Notes under the pieces: generated by a model
What the model was told of the DNA's origin: nothing
The model's database searches: none
Seen by the model: the letters and a program-made list of their open reading frames with translations, nothing else
Shown: positions 27,034 to 37,485 of the stretch, one piece after another
Layout of the letters: each line of letters opens with the position of its first letter
Position numbering within the stretch: position 1 is the first letter of the stretch
Assembly: GCF_038738535.1 (NCBI RefSeq)
Contig: NZ_CP046128.1
Location: 1,922,001 to 1,986,000 of the forward strand
DNA from: Bacillus pumilus
Lineage (GTDB): Bacteria; Bacillota; Bacilli; Bacillales; Bacillaceae
Length of the DNA stretch: 64,000 nt
Direction of reading: 5' to 3'
Made by a program: the position numbers and the translations under genes

Positions 27034-27417
27034 TTATAAAATCGTTCTCGCAGGCTCTTGCCCAATCATTTGTTCAATTTGATTTTGTTTATTTAATACG
27101 ACCACTTTTGGTGTATGTGTCTTTGCTTCTTCTTCTGAGAGCATCCCATAAGCGATAATAATCACTTCATCCCCCGGTTGAACCAATCTTGCTGCCGCGC
27201 CATTTAGACAAATGACACCGCTCTTTCTTTCACCAGGAATAATATATGTTTCAAGTCTCGCGCCATTGTGATTATTGACAATCTGTACTTTCTCATTTGC
27301 CATCATGCCTGCCGCATCAAGTAAATCTTCGTCAATGGTGATACTTCCTACATAATGTAAGTTTGCTTCTGTTACCGTCGCTTTATGAAGTTTAGAGGTC
27401 ATAAAGGTTCTATACAT
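27034..27417 (-). CDS. panD: Aspartate 1-decarboxylase precursor
   Basis: Pyruvoyl enzyme (127 aa) making beta-alanine for pantothenate. The self-cleavage site Gly-Ser is in HYVGSITID (Ser25, which becomes the pyruvoyl group), and [15 protein letters not shown] plus [12 protein letters not shown] form the active-site region. ATG 27417 lies inside the last codons of panC (8-nt overlap). Last gene of panB-panC-panD. Confidence 0.97.
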   Translation of the reverse strand: MYRTFMTSKLHKATVTEANLHYVGSITIDEDLLDAAGMMANEKVQIVNNHNGARLETYIIPGERKSGVICLNGAAARLVQPGDEVIIIAYGMLSEEEAKTHTPKVVVLNKQNQIEQMIGQEPARTIL

Positions 27418-28276
27418 GTTTTTCACCGCTTTCAGGAACATGGAATATCACATTATCAATCAGTCTTGCCCGTGAGAATTTCACCGCAATCGCAATGATG
27501 ACCTGACCTGCCAACTGCTGAAGCGGCTCAAGCTCTGGATAGGAGTAGATCTCAATATAATCGATTTCCCCGCTCGTTTGAAGAATTTCCTCTTCTACCA
27601 ACTGATAAATACGACTGACGTCACGTTCACCTTTTTCAACCGCTGACTGTCCTTTTTTCAATGCGCGGTACAAAGCAGGTGCTTCTTGTCTTTCTTTTTC
27701 AGATAAGTACACATTTCTTGAACTTTTCGCTAAACCGTTTTCTTCTCTAACTGTCGGCACAGATACAAGGTGAAGATCAAAGAAGAAATCCTTGATCATC
27801 GCATCGATCACAGCGACTTGCTGTGCATCCTTTAGACCAAAATATACATTTGTTGGTGCTACAAGATGAAATAGCTTTGTAAGCACAGTAACAACGCCGT
27901 CGAAATGTCCTGGACGTTTTTTCCCGCATAAGACATCAGTCCGCTTTTGAACTGTCATCGTGATAGATGGTTCATTTGGGTACATTTCTTTCACATCAGG
28001 TGTAAATAAAATATCCACACCTGCTTCTTCTGCAAGGCGCTGATCTCTTTTCATATCCCTTGGATAGGATTCAAAGTCCTCGTTCGGTCCAAATTGCAAA
28101 GGATTGACAAAAATGCTCATTACCACAATGTCATTTTGATCCCTTGCCTCTTTCGCGAGCGTCAGATGTCCTTCATGAAGAAAGCCCATCGTTGGGACAA
28201 AGCCGATGGAATGCTGTTTTTCTTGATGCTGCTTGATCCATTCTTTCAGCTCGTGAATATGGGTGACAACGTTCAT
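27410..28276 (-). CDS. panC: Pantothenate synthetase
   Basis: ATP-dependent ligase (288 aa) that joins pantoate and beta-alanine. The nucleotidyltransferase motif is [13 protein letters not shown] (HxGH, about residues 28-40), with KMSKS-like [13 protein letters not shown] near 180, where the family has SSRN. Start overlaps the panB stop by 4 nt (ATGA) and the 3' end overlaps panD by 8 nt: translationally coupled operon. Confidence 0.97.
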   Translation of the reverse strand: MNVVTHIHELKEWIKQHQEKQHSIGFVPTMGFLHEGHLTLAKEARDQNDIVVMSIFVNPLQFGPNEDFESYPRDMKRDQRLAEEAGVDILFTPDVKEMYPNEPSITMTVQKRTDVLCGKKRPGHFDGVVTVLTKLFHLVAPTNVYFGLKDAQQVAVIDAMIKDFFFDLHLVSVPTVREENGLAKSSRNVYLSEKERQEAPALYRALKKGQSAVEKGERDVSRIYQLVEEEILQTSGEIDYIEIYSYPELEPLQQLAGQVIIAIAVKFSRARLIDNVIFHVPESGEKHV

Positions 28277-29112
28277 TTTTTCATACCCCCATATAAACCA
28301 TTAAGGACTTCTTCTTTGATATGAAATGTATGCTTGTCTTCTGGAAATGTGTGTGCTTTTACTTCTTTCGTATATTGAATAAGCGCTTCTTCTAGTACAG
28401 TATCAATTTGCGCGTATTGTTTCACAAACTTAGGTGTTCTAGACACCCCGTATCCTACCACATCATGGTAAACGAGAACTTGTCCGTCTGCCTCAGCTCC
28501 TGCACCAATCCCGATGACAGGAATTTTCAGCATGTCGGTAATACGTTTTGTCAGTTCACCAGGTACGCATTCAAGCACAAGTGCAATCGCACCAGCTTCC
28601 TCACATTTTAAGCTGTCTTCAATCAATTTCTGCGCACTTTCGTGGTCTTTTCCTTGCACTTTATATCCGCCAAGTACTCCAACTGACTGAGGTGTGAGGC
28701 CTAAATGACTGACGACAGGAATCCCGCCTCTTGTGAGAGCTTGAATGGATTCAAATACGCCATCTCCGCCTTCTAGCTTTAAGGCATCCGCACCGCTTTC
28801 TTGCATGATGCGTGCTGCGTTTTTCAATGTTTCTGCTAATGAATAATGGTAAGACATAAATGGCATATCCGTCACAATAAATGTGTCTTTTGCGCCTCTT
28901 TTCACTGCTTTTGTGTGATGAATCATGTCATCGATTGTGACTTGTACTGTCGAATCGAGTCCAAGTACAACCATCCCAAGTGAATCACCAACTAAGATCA
29001 TGTCGACTTCCGCTTTTTCTGCTTGCTTTGCAGATGGATAGTCGTATGCTGTCAGCATCACAATCGGTTCGTTTTGTTCTTTCATTTTGAAAAAATCTAG
29101 CTTTGTCTTCAT
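28273..29112 (-). CDS. panB: 3-methyl-2-oxobutanoate hydroxymethyltransferase
   Basis: First committed step of pantothenate synthesis: ketopantoate from alpha-ketoisovalerate and methylene-THF (279 aa TIM-barrel). Metal-binding [12 protein letters not shown] (about 42-53) and the [15 protein letters not shown] and [19 protein letters not shown] segments are intact. Its GGAGG ribosome site (about 29118-29122) is paired in a possible hairpin (29119-29138). Confidence 0.96.
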   Translation of the reverse strand: MKTKLDFFKMKEQNEPIVMLTAYDYPSAKQAEKAEVDMILVGDSLGMVVLGLDSTVQVTIDDMIHHTKAVKRGAKDTFIVTDMPFMSYHYSLAETLKNAARIMQESGADALKLEGGDGVFESIQALTRGGIPVVSHLGLTPQSVGVLGGYKVQGKDHESAQKLIEDSLKCEEAGAIALVLECVPGELTKRITDMLKIPVIGIGAGAEADGQVLVYHDVVGYGVSRTPKFVKQYAQIDTVLEEALIQYTKEVKAHTFPEDKHTFHIKEEVLNGLYGGMKK

Positions 29113-29118
29113 TTGTTC

Positions 29119-29138
29119 CTCCTCATTCTGGAGAGGAG
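29119..29138 (-). promoter_or_regulatory. Hairpin covering the panB ribosome-binding site
   Basis: On the minus strand CTCCTC (29133-29138), an 8-nt loop, and GAGGAG (29119-29124). The second arm is the panB ribosome-binding site. No T-run follows, so it is not a terminator. The rest of the 197-nt gap to birA shows no clear promoter or gene. Confidence 0.45.
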
Positions 29139-29309
29139 ATGGCTTGCCTCACATCACATGTTTTGATCTCTCATGCGCGGCGAATCATCCCTCTGTCCAA
29201 GTCCCTTAGGATCAAGGCAGAAATTTATCAAATTTTTGTTTCTACAGGTACAGCTCTTTTTCAGATACTGCCCACACGAAGTATATCAAAAATGTGCCGG
29301 GTGTTCCAC

Positions 29310-30293
29310 TTAAGTTAACTTTATCTCGATGTCTGCGGAGTAGATTTTTTGAATACCTTCCTCCGTTTCAAGCAATAAAACACCTTCTTCATTGATTCCG
29401 AGCGCTTTTCCAGTGTATTGCCCATTGACGGTGCGGGCAACAATATGCTGACCGATCGTCATCGCAAACGATTCCCATAATTGTTTAATCGGTGTAAATC
29501 CATGCTTCATATAATCGTCATACCTTTTTTCAAAGGTGGACATGATCTGTTGTATGAGGGCAGCACGGTCCACTTTTTCATTCAGTTCCATTCGCAGGCT
29601 CGTGGCGACATCCTTTAGTTCATCCGGAAAGTCATCAGCCGTTTGGTTCACATTAATGCCCGGGCCAATAATCACCGCATGAACCTGGTCCGCCTCTGCT
29701 TTTAATTCAGTCAGAATGCCAACGACCTTTTTCCCGTTTAACAAAATATCGTTTGGCCATTTAATGGATGGACTGAGTCCTGTTTGCTCTGCAATGGCTT
29801 CTGCGATGGCTACAGATGCTAAAAGCGTCATCTGCGGCGCTTTGTGCAGCGGAATTTCAGGCCGTAGAACGAGACTCATCCAGATGCCTGTCCCATTTGG
29901 TGAATGCCACGTTCTTTGAAGGCGGCCTTTCCCATTTGTCTGATGATCACTGACAACGAGCGTACCGTGGGGCGCACCTTCATTTACAAGATCATGGGCA
30001 ATCAGCTGTGTGGAGGCGACTTCTTTCTGAAAATAAATGTGCCTGCCAAAGCTCTCTGTTTCTAGACCAAACAGAATTTCATCCTCACTAATTTTGTCCG
30101 GTTTACGAAGCAGGCGGTACCCCTTTCTTCTGACGGCTTCTACCTCATAGCCCTCTTTTCTGAGGCCCTCTATATGCTTCCAGACAGCCGTTCGAGAACA
30201 GCCAAGCTCATCACATATTTGCTGACTTGAGACAAAGTCCTCACTTGATGCTGTAAATAGTTCGATTAATCGTTTTCTAATTGCTGATCGCAT
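29310..30293 (-). CDS. birA: Biotin-protein ligase and biotin operon repressor
   Basis: Bifunctional 327-aa protein. The N-terminal winged helix-turn-helix (ICDELGCSRTAVWKHIEGLRKEGYEV, about 22-47) binds DNA. The catalytic domain has the biotin-loop GKGRLQRTWHSP and IKWPNDILLNGKKVVGIL. It attaches biotin to carboxylases and represses biotin genes when loaded with biotinyl-AMP. The frame opens at 30386, but ATG 30293 matches the family start MRSAIRK; it lies within the 3' end of cca (28-nt overlap). Confidence 0.96.
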   Translation of the reverse strand: MRSAIRKRLIELFTASSEDFVSSQQICDELGCSRTAVWKHIEGLRKEGYEVEAVRRKGYRLLRKPDKISEDEILFGLETESFGRHIYFQKEVASTQLIAHDLVNEGAPHGTLVVSDHQTNGKGRLQRTWHSPNGTGIWMSLVLRPEIPLHKAPQMTLLASVAIAEAIAEQTGLSPSIKWPNDILLNGKKVVGILTELKAEADQVHAVIIGPGINVNQTADDFPDELKDVATSLRMELNEKVDRAALIQQIMSTFEKRYDDYMKHGFTPIKQLWESFAMTIGQHIVARTVNGQYTGKALGINEEGVLLLETEEGIQKIYSADIEIKLT

Positions 30294-31468
30294 GCTGTAA
30301 GCCACTCCTCTATGGCTTCTTTTCGGTTTTCCAAATGATTTTGCAGAACGGCTTTTTTCACCAAATCGAGCTCTTCTGCGATCCATTTTCCTGATGTCTT
30401 TTGCCGAAAGGCCATTAAATCTTTTCCTGAAACAGCGAGGTCTTGAAGCGTTTTAATCGGAAGGGCATCATAAGAACGCTTCGCTGCCTCAAGCTCGTCA
30501 AAGAAAATGCGGCGCTCGTGTTTTAGCTGTGAGATCTTCAAGCTAGATAAGAGCACGTGTTCACCAGCCTCAAACATCTTATCCGCATCCCAGTCACAAT
30601 CGACGTATTGGCTAATCGCCACCGCGTCTTTCAAAAGCTTTGTTGACAGCTTCCATTCTTTTAAGAAGAGCACAGCCTCCGCTTCATCTAAGCCAAGCAA
30701 ATGGATAACAGCCCCCCATACTTCTTCTAGTCCATCCAGTAAATAATACGGAAATGATTGAAAGGATTCTTGCAGACCATCCTTTTTGAGACCCGGCAAT
30801 TCTTCATACAATTTGGTAGAAATGAGCACCTTAATCGCCCGCTCACAATAACGGCCTTTTAAAAGCTTCTCCATTTCAATCTTTTTGCGTTCAACTGATA
30901 TGTTGGCAAGCAGGTGCTTATCTTTTTTCATCGCTTCAGCCGTTTCTGCAGCGAGCTCAAAGCCAAGCTGGCTTAAAAAACGGACCGCTCTCATCATACG
31001 AAGCGCGTCTTCCTGAAAGCGGCACGCAGGATCTCCTACGGTTTGAATTCGTTTCCGCTCAATATCCTGTTTGCCCCCTACATGGTCAATGATCTCCCCA
31101 TTTATATCCATGGCCATCGCATTGATCGTTAAATCTCTTCTTAAAAGATCTTCCTTCAATGATGTGATAAACGCCACTTCTTTCGGTCTGCGAAAATCTT
31201 CATATTCTGATTCAGTTCGAAACGTCGTCACCTCATAGCTGACCCCATCATGTAACACGATGACAGTGCCATGCTCTTTGCCAACATCAACTGTTTTTTC
31301 AAATAAGGATTCGACCGTATCAGGCGTTGCATCTGTTGCTATATCGATGTCGCCGATTTCCCTGCCTAAAAGGACATCTCTCACTGCTCCGCCGACAAAG
31401 TAAGCCTGATGCCCATGTTCGTGCAGTGTATGTAAAATAGGGATCGCATGTGTGAATGGTTCATTCAT
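30266..31468 (-). CDS. cca: CCA tRNA nucleotidyltransferase
   Basis: Adds or repairs the 3' CCA of tRNAs (400 aa, class II). Catalytic head: [22 protein letters not shown] (about 22-43; the GDIDIA carboxylates bind metal), with [10 protein letters not shown] and [15 protein letters not shown] further on. The tail of about 130 residues is helical. Several in-frame starts (GTG 31480, ATG 31477 and 31474) precede ATG 31468, which has the best spacing to GAAGGTG. The 5' end overlaps bshA by 8 nt. Confidence 0.96.
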   Translation of the reverse strand: MNEPFTHAIPILHTLHEHGHQAYFVGGAVRDVLLGREIGDIDIATDATPDTVESLFEKTVDVGKEHGTVIVLHDGVSYEVTTFRTESEYEDFRRPKEVAFITSLKEDLLRRDLTINAMAMDINGEIIDHVGGKQDIERKRIQTVGDPACRFQEDALRMMRAVRFLSQLGFELAAETAEAMKKDKHLLANISVERKKIEMEKLLKGRYCERAIKVLISTKLYEELPGLKKDGLQESFQSFPYYLLDGLEEVWGAVIHLLGLDEAEAVLFLKEWKLSTKLLKDAVAISQYVDCDWDADKMFEAGEHVLLSSLKISQLKHERRIFFDELEAAKRSYDALPIKTLQDLAVSGKDLMAFRQKTSGKWIAEELDLVKKAVLQNHLENRKEAIEEWLTACDQQLEND

Positions 31469-32606
31469 GTTCATCATCACCTTCGATCAATTCTAGGTAA
31501 AGCTCTTCATATTCACTCACAATTTTTTCAGAAGAGAAATGGGCCTGAACACTAGACTGGGCCGCCGCAGACACTTGTTCATGAAGCGCTTTGTCTTTGA
31601 GTATAGAGACTGCGTGTTTAGCTGCCGCGTCTATATCGCCGAGCGGGACAAGGAAACCTGTTTCTCCATGTGTAATGACCTCTGGAATCCCGCCAACATC
31701 AGTCCCAATACATGGGACACCGCATGCCATCGCCTCAAGAAGCACAAGTCCGAAGCTCTCTTTCTCAGAAAGAAGCAGCTTCAAATCACTGATGGAATAC
31801 AGCTCTTCTACTTTCTCTTGCTTTCCTAAAAATAACACGCGGTCTGTCAGCCCCAGTTTTTTCACGAGTTCGCATACGACCGATTTTTCAGGACCATCAC
31901 CGATGAGCAGCAGCTTTGCCTGCACCCGTTCTGAGATCTTTTTAAACACATGAACGACATCATGCACCCGTTTGACCTTTCGAAAATTTGATACATGGAT
32001 GACGACCTTATCGTCCGGTAAAAGACCATAATGTGTCTTTAGCACTTCGTGATCTTCGCGCAAATACACCCGTTCATCGACAAAATTATGGATCGTCTCG
32101 ATCTTTTTATTTGGTTTGATAAGGTCATACGTCTGCGCAGCTAATGAATGCGATACCGCCGTTACCCGGTCTGATGATTCGATCGCAAATCGAATGACTT
32201 CCTTTAGTGATGGATCATAGCCTAATACCGTAATATCCGTCCCGTGAAGCGTCGTGACGACTTTCACAGAGTGTCCCGTCATCTGCTTCGCTAAGAACGC
32301 ACAGACGGCGTGCGGAACCGCATAATGCGCGTGAATAATATCAAGCTTCTCTCGTTTTGCGACTTCTGCCAATTTACTTGCTAATGCAAGGTCATAAGGC
32401 GGATATTGAAAAACAGCATATTGATTGACATCCACCTCATGAAAATAAATATTCGGATACACTTTATTGAGCCTAAACGGAATACTTGAGGTAATGAAAT
32501 GAACATCGTGCCCTTTTTCAGCTAAACGTTTTCCAAGTTCCGTAGCAATAATGCCCGAGCCGCCGACACTTGGATAACAAGTGATTCCGACCTTCAGTTT
32601 TTTCAT
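31461..32606 (-). CDS. bshA: N-acetyl-alpha-D-glucosaminyl L-malate synthase
   Basis: First enzyme of bacillithiol synthesis: joins GlcNAc (from UDP-GlcNAc) to L-malate. A 381-aa GT4-type glycosyltransferase with the N-terminal loop [15 protein letters not shown] and the C-terminal nucleotide-sugar motif [19 protein letters not shown] (Glu-x7-Glu). Starts 2 nt after bshB1, so the two steps of the pathway are coupled. Confidence 0.97.
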   Translation of the reverse strand: MKKLKVGITCYPSVGGSGIIATELGKRLAEKGHDVHFITSSIPFRLNKVYPNIYFHEVDVNQYAVFQYPPYDLALASKLAEVAKREKLDIIHAHYAVPHAVCAFLAKQMTGHSVKVVTTLHGTDITVLGYDPSLKEVIRFAIESSDRVTAVSHSLAAQTYDLIKPNKKIETIHNFVDERVYLREDHEVLKTHYGLLPDDKVVIHVSNFRKVKRVHDVVHVFKKISERVQAKLLLIGDGPEKSVVCELVKKLGLTDRVLFLGKQEKVEELYSISDLKLLLSEKESFGLVLLEAMACGVPCIGTDVGGIPEVITHGETGFLVPLGDIDAAAKHAVSILKDKALHEQVSAAAQSSVQAHFSSEKIVSEYEELYLELIEGDDEHE

Positions 32607-32608
32607 AA

Positions 32609-33313
32609 TTACCCCCCAAGTAAGTCGTCATCTATCAAAAGTGGTTTCTTTGTGATAAACCCTTCTGCATAAGCTTTATTGACTTCCCTTCCATACATAG
32701 ACTCTCTCATTTTGACAAAATCAATATAACCGTTCACAAGAGGTGTCTCAACTGAATTCGCCGATTTAACAAATTGACTTTTATACGCATGCAAGCTATC
32801 AATTTTTTGGTGCATTTCCTCAGAAATATCAATCACAAAATCTGGACGATGATGGCCGTTAATCATGTAATAATACATCTGACTTATTTTATGCGCTGGC
32901 TGCTTGTATGAATCTTCAAATTTATGTATACCTGCCGAAAAAGCAGCCTCTTCTACAAGTGAGCCCGCATGACCATGATCTGGATGCCGATCTTGGTGAT
33001 GCGGAGCAAAAATCAGTTTTGGCTTGTATGTTCGAATCACGCCTGCAATGTCCTTCATCGCTTCGTCATTTAGATAAAGTCCTCTGTCTGGCAGTGTGAG
33101 CTGGATTCGCGTTGACACACCTAAAATGGCGGCAGCAGCTTTTGCTTCCTCTTTACGGCTCTCTACCGTTCCATTCGAAGATAATTCGGCCTGGGTCAAG
33201 TCGCAAATCCCGACACGCGCCCCTTTTTTTACGTATTTTGCAATCGTTCCGCCCATACCGATCTCAACATCATCGCTGTGGGCACCGAATGCAAGGATAT
33301 CAAGTCGTTTCAT
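32609..33313 (-). CDS. bshB1: Bacillithiol biosynthesis deacetylase BshB1
   Basis: Zinc-dependent GlcNAc-malate deacetylase (234 aa, PIG-L/LmbE family), second step of bacillithiol synthesis. The zinc-binding AHSDDVEIG is at residues 11-19 and [10 protein letters not shown] near 111-120. The 5' end overlaps mgsA by 14 nt; bshA follows. The final gene, bshC, is not in this window. Confidence 0.96.
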
Positions 33314-33719
33314 TTGTTCCTCCGTTTTTTGCTACATCTCGAAAATCAAACGTGCCTTTATTTAAATTCCTGACTAAAATTTCAGCGGTCCCCATATTGG
33401 TGGCTAGTGGAATGGTATACACATCACAAAGCCGAATGAGTGCAGATACATCCGGTTCATGCGGCTGCGCGGTAAGCGGGTCTCTAAAAAAGAGCACAAG
33501 ATCCATTGCATTATCAGCAATTAAAGCACCAATCTGCTGATCTCCTCCAAGTGGTCCTGACTGGAAACGATGAATGGGAAGCCCCGTCGCTTCTTTCACT
33601 CTCAAACCTGTTGTCCCTGTTGCGTAAAGTGTATGATCTGCCAATATATCACGGTACGCAATGGCAAATTGGATCATGTCACTTTTTTTCTTATCGTGAG
33701 CGATTAAAGCAATGTTCAT
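33300..33719 (-). CDS. mgsA: Methylglyoxal synthase
   Basis: Converts dihydroxyacetone phosphate to methylglyoxal (139 aa). Features: LIAHDKKK at the N-terminus, the phosphate-binding ATGTTG (about 53-58), [13 protein letters not shown] with the catalytic Asp, and [13 protein letters not shown]. Lies between dapB and bshB1. Its product is detoxified with the help of bacillithiol, so the location next to bshB1-bshA is functionally coherent; that link is inference. Confidence 0.96.
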
Positions 33720-33736
33720 CAGGAATCCACTCCTTA

Positions 33737-34540
33737 TTAGTCGATGATATTTTCTAAACCATAGACGAGCTGATCAATGTGCATGACCTGTTCAACTGAA
33801 AGCTTCACACCTGACATAAATGATGCACGGTTATAAGAATCATGGCGAATTGTGAGCGTCTGTCCGTCCATTCCAAACAGTACTTCTTGATGTGCAATCA
33901 TACCCGGAAGTCTTACGCTGTGCAGACGGATACCGTCATAATCTGCGCCTCGTGCACCTTCGATTAATTCTTTCTCTTCTGGATGTCCCTGCTTTTTGCT
34001 TTCTCTGACTTCTGCAATCATTTCAGCTGTTTTAAGCCCTGTACCGCTCGGAGCATCTAGTTTTTTATCATGGTGAAGCTCAATGATTTCAACGTCAGGA
34101 AAGTAATTCGCTGCCATTTTGGCAAACTTCATCATTAAGACCGCACCGACAGCAAAGTTTGGCGCAATAATACAGCCTATGCCCTTTTCTTCTGTTAATT
34201 GCTGTAGCTCTTTCAGGTCAGCTTCAGAAAATCCAGTGGTTCCTACGACTGGTCGGACGCCATGTTCAAGTGCCTTTTTTGTATGTACTTTCCCGATTTC
34301 TGGTGTCGTCAAATCAATTAATACATCAGGTGCTGTCTCTGAAAGACACACATCAATATCTGTATAAATTGGCGCCTCAGATGTCGTATGAATCACATCA
34401 GATAATTTTTTTCCTTCGTGCGCGTGATCAAGGGCTGCCACAAGCTCAAAATGGCTCGTTTCTTCTGCCAGCTTCACAGCCTCTATCCCCATTCTTCCTC
34501 TTGCTCCAGCGATTACTACTTTGATGGTTTGGTTCGTCAT
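33737..34540 (-). CDS. dapB: 4-hydroxy-tetrahydrodipicolinate reductase
   Basis: NAD(P)H-dependent step of lysine, diaminopimelate and dipicolinate synthesis (267 aa). N-terminal Rossmann motif GARGRMG (about 12-18), and the substrate motif [15 protein letters not shown] with catalytic His and Lys (about 155-169). It follows ypjD by 5 nt and precedes mgsA by 17 nt. Confidence 0.97.
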
Positions 34541-34545
34541 CGTCT

Positions 34546-34881
34546 CTACTTCCCTTCTTTTTTCGTCCAGCGGTCTTTGTCTCTTGTATTGAATTTATGC
34601 ATCACACGATCGTGTGCTTCCTCTAGTGATATATCTAGTGAATTAGCGAGGCATGTTAACACAAACAAAACATCGCCAATTTCTTCTTCCATGCTTCTTT
34701 CTGTTTCCGTTGTTTTTTTCGGCTTTTCTCCATAGTAATGGTTAACCTCTCTTGCTAGCTCGCCTAATTCTTCTGTCAGACGGGCCATCATGGCAAGCGG
34801 GCTGAAATAGCCTTCTTTAAATTGTCCTATGTAATCATCTACTTCTTGCTGCACGTGACGCAGCGTTTTTTCATTCGTCAT
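34546..34881 (-). CDS. ypjD: YpjD, MazG-type nucleotide pyrophosphohydrolase
   Basis: A 111-aa all-alpha NTP pyrophosphohydrolase of the MazG family. The metal-binding [12 protein letters not shown] and [17 protein letters not shown] (ExxE and ExxD) are intact. ATG 34881 gives the B. subtilis length; the longer frame to 34902 lacks spacing to the AGGAGG. The substrate is not known. First gene of the operon that ends with birA; a promoter lies at 34910-34938. Confidence 0.92.
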   Translation of the reverse strand: MTNEKTLRHVQQEVDDYIGQFKEGYFSPLAMMARLTEELGELAREVNHYYGEKPKKTTETERSMEEEIGDVLFVLTCLANSLDISLEEAHDRVMHKFNTRDKDRWTKKEGK

Positions 34882-34909
34882 GAAGCTCATCCTCCTATCC
34901 ATCTCTTAC

Positions 34910-34938
34910 ATGTTAGCGAAATCATAAATATTTGACAA
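34910..34938 (-). promoter_or_regulatory. SigA promoter of the ypjD-dapB-mgsA-bshB1-bshA-cca-birA operon
   Basis: On the minus strand TTGTCA (34933-34938), a 17-nt spacer, and TAACAT (34910-34915), about 28 nt before ypjD. No terminator was seen in the next 5.6 kb. Confidence 0.65.
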
Positions 34939-34954
34939 ATGTTTAAGACTCAGT

Positions 34955-34983
34955 TTGCTTGTTTCTCTCCCATACCATATAAT
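34955..34983 (+). promoter_or_regulatory. SigA-like promoter of ypjC
   Basis: TTGCTT (34955-34960), a 17-nt spacer and a perfect TATAAT (34978-34983), about 35 nt before the ypjC start. The -35 is weak. A better -35 (TTGACA at 34932) is too far away. Confidence 0.6.
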
Positions 34984-35018
34984 ATTATCGCTGTCTAAGC
35001 AAAAAAAGGAGTGGTCTC

Positions 35019-35891
35019 TTGCTAAAAGAAATTCGTCTTAAAAATATCGTATTTATTTTAATAGGATCTGCGATTTTTTCTTTCGGTCTTGTTCATTTTA
35101 ATATGCAGAACAATTTGGCGGAAGGCGGATTTACAGGTATTACACTGCTTTTATATTTTCTATTTCACATTGATCCATCCATTTCAAACCTTGTCTTAAA
35201 CATTCCGATCTTTTTTATCGGCTGGAAAATGCTCGGCAGAACCATGTTTACTTATACAATTGTAGGAACCGTCAGTCTTTCTGTCTTTCTTGCCATCTTC
35301 CAGCGCTTTCAAATACATATGCCTCTCCAGCACGATTTGGCTCTAGCCGCGCTCTTTGCTGGTGTGTTTATCGGAACAGGCCTCGGGATCATCTTTAAGT
35401 TCGGCGGTACAACCGGCGGCGTGGACATCATCGCAAGACTCATCAACAAGCATTATCAGGTGGCCATGGGACGAACAATGTTCATCTTCGACGCATGTGT
35501 CATTACGATTTCTCTTACTTATTTAAATTACAAAGAAGCCATGTATACACTCGTCGCAGTGTTTGTTGCCGCAAAGGTCATTGACTTCATGCAAGAAGGC
35601 GCTTACGCAGCCAAAGGCGCCATGATTATCTCTGAAAAAGATGACATCATTCAAAAGAAAATCACAGAGGAAATGGAGCGCGGTGTGACCATTTTAAAAG
35701 GGGTTGGTTCCTATACAAAACAGGAGCGCAACGTCCTTTATTGCGTCGTCCCGAAAAACGAGCTTGTCCATCTCAAAAGCGTCGTGACCTCAGTCGATCC
35801 TCATGCATTTGTATCCGTCAGTGACGTGCATGATGTGCTTGGTGAAGGCTTCACATTAGATGAACACAAAAAGCCGCTTAATCCGCATTAA
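35019..35891 (+). CDS. ypjC: YpjC, YitT-family membrane protein
   Basis: A 290-aa integral membrane protein with about five hydrophobic helices in residues 8-175 (DUF161) and a soluble C-terminal DUF2179 domain (about 205-285; GVTILKGVGSYTKQERNVLYCVV, with the typical final HDVLGEGF). Transport or sensing role is unknown for the family. The start is TTG 35019, with AAAGGAG at good distance. Single gene with its own promoter and terminator. Confidence 0.9.
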   Translation: MLKEIRLKNIVFILIGSAIFSFGLVHFNMQNNLAEGGFTGITLLLYFLFHIDPSISNLVLNIPIFFIGWKMLGRTMFTYTIVGTVSLSVFLAIFQRFQIHMPLQHDLALAALFAGVFIGTGLGIIFKFGGTTGGVDIIARLINKHYQVAMGRTMFIFDACVITISLTYLNYKEAMYTLVAVFVAAKVIDFMQEGAYAAKGAMIISEKDDIIQKKITEEMERGVTILKGVGSYTKQERNVLYCVVPKNELVHLKSVVTSVDPHAFVSVSDVHDVLGEGFTLDEHKKPLNPH

Positions 35892-35925
35892 AAAAAGAAG
35901 CCCAAAAATGGTGCTTCTTTTTTTA
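35890..35925. terminator. Terminator between ypjC and ypjB (bidirectional)
   Basis: AAAGAAGC and GCTTCTTT (35894-35901, 35913-35920) with T-runs on both strands. Confidence 0.85.
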
Positions 35926-36726
35926 TGATTTCGGATAATCAGCCTGACGCTTTTGCTTCTTCTCTTTTTCAGCACGGTATTTCCGAAACCCAACATACGT
36001 TAACGTTAATAAAATGATACTCCCTGTTGTTAAAATGACCCATAAAAGCGATGGATCAGCTTCATCTTGATCGACGTGAGCAAACACACTCGATAAATCC
36101 TCTTCGAGCTTCGTGAGACGCTCAAGCTTTGTCCCACTTGATGCTTTTAAAAATTCACCTTGCTCAATCACTTCCATATGCTGCTTAATCGTTTGCAGCT
36201 TTTCAGGCGAAACATCAATGGTTAAACTAGGGTATATCATATCGTATAAAGAAACCAGCTCATTCCAAGTTTCATAAAACGTCGTCGACTCCGGATCCCT
36301 CACTTCTTTTTTCAAAGTAGGAAAAGACCCCATAATGGGCTTCTCCAGCGAACCCCAAAGAGGCTCAGAGTCTGACTGGATCGCATCGAGCAGCATTCTA
36401 AACTGAGAGGCATAACGAAGCTTTTCGCGCTCATTCAATTCTTCCTGCGGCAGCCCTTTTATAATATCTTGATAGCCAAGTGTAATTTGCCGAATCTGCG
36501 TATTTGTCAGAGTACCACGCCAATTCTCAGCTTTAAATGTCTTTTCAACATACAATGCGACCTGTAACGCCTCATCATATTTAGCTTGTCTCGTTAATTG
36601 AAAGATTGAATCTGATAGTTCCGTTAATTCTTGCAGCACGTTAGCGGCTGTTTCCTCGCCTTTGGCAACAGGTGGCTGTAATACGAGAAAAAATAATAGA
36701 ATCATCGCGATTGGCTTTCGTTTCAT
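35923..36726 (-). CDS. ypjB: YpjB, secreted/membrane-anchored sporulation-type protein
   Basis: A 267-aa protein with an N-terminal signal sequence (ALILLFFLVLQPPVAKG-type; here MILLFFLVLQPP, cleavage near residue 23) and a C-terminal membrane helix (LLWVILTTGSIILLTLTYVGF, shown in part: about residues 229-249) followed by a basic tail. The body is helical and outside the cell. It matches YpjB, annotated as sporulation-related on family grounds. Follows ypjA by about 65 nt. Confidence 0.85.
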   Translation of the reverse strand: MKRKPIAMILLFFLVLQPPVAKGEETAANVLQELTELSDSIFQLTRQAKYDEALQVALYVEKTFKAENWRGTLTNTQIRQITLGYQDIIKGLPQEELNEREKLRYASQFRMLLDAIQSDSEPLWGSLEKPIMGSFPTLKKEVRDPESTTFYETWNELVSLYDMIYPSLTIDVSPEKLQTIKQHMEVIEQGEFLKASSGTKLERLTKLEEDLSSVFAHVDQDEADPSLLWVILTTGSIILLTLTYVGFRKYRAEKEKKQKRQADYPKS

Positions 36727-36791
36727 GCAAGTCCCTCCTAGCCCTTCTCCATACAGCGTATGAAGAAAAGGACAAGGTTAGACCAATATTG

Positions 36792-37385
36792 TTAAGGGAG
36801 TTCAAGCTTGACCGATTTTTTCGATAGGACGAGATAATACGAAACAAGAAGAACAGCAATACTTAACCAAAACGTGACATAGCCGATCTCGTTTGAATAG
36901 GCAGACAGCATAGAATAACGCGGCATCATACCAAATACATAATCAATCACATCGTTATGTAAAATCCATATGCCGGCTACCACCAAATGACGCATTTTAA
37001 AACGATAATACGGTGCAAACAATACAGCTTGAACCGCCATCGCAAAGTGAGACCCAATCAGCATGTATCCTTCCCACGGAAAGTCATCAACAGATAAAAG
37101 CACAAAGATATTCATTCCTACAGCCCATAACCCGTACTTAATCAAGGTCACAAGGGCAAGTGCTTCAAAATAAGGAGCGTTTCGTTTCATCAAAAACGCA
37201 AGTAGTACAAATAAAAAGAAAAAGCTTGCCGTTGGGCTGTCTGGAACAAAAGCTAAAAAGATAGCCGGCGTCTCTACAAGCTGAGGAATATACCAATAGT
37301 AGCCGTACACAGTGCCAAGGAAATTGATCATCAGGACTAGCACAAGCATGTAGCGCGTGGCTAGCAGATATTGAATCCATCTCAT
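36792..37385 (-). CDS. ypjA: YpjA, DUF1405 membrane protein
   Basis: A 197-aa integral membrane protein with about six hydrophobic helices. Landmarks: MINFLGTVYGYYWYIPQL near the N-terminus and GSHFAMAVQAVLFAPYYRF, GIWILHNDVIDYVFG in the second half, typical of YpjA. The start is uncertain: GTG 37397 has no ribosome site; ATG 37385 has a weak GAAGAG and is preferred. It lies just downstream of qcrC and its terminator. Function unknown. Confidence 0.85.
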   Translation of the reverse strand: MRWIQYLLATRYMLVLVLMINFLGTVYGYYWYIPQLVETPAIFLAFVPDSPTASFFFLFVLLAFLMKRNAPYFEALALVTLIKYGLWAVGMNIFVLLSVDDFPWEGYMLIGSHFAMAVQAVLFAPYYRFKMRHLVVAGIWILHNDVIDYVFGMMPRYSMLSAYSNEIGYVTFWLSIAVLLVSYYLVLSKKSVKLELP

Positions 37386-37415
37386 ACGTCTCTTCACTCA
37401 CGATCTGTTAAAATC

Positions 37416-37446
37416 AGAAAAAAGCTGACAGCGCCAGCTTTTTCTC
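37416..37446 (-). terminator. Terminator of the qcrABC operon
   Basis: AAGCTG and CAGCTT (37422-37427, 37435-37440) with TTTTTTC on the minus strand, about 40 nt past the qcrC stop. Confidence 0.85.
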
Positions 37447-37485
37447 TTTTGAGTATATCCTTGTACTTGCTTTTAAACAACTGAA

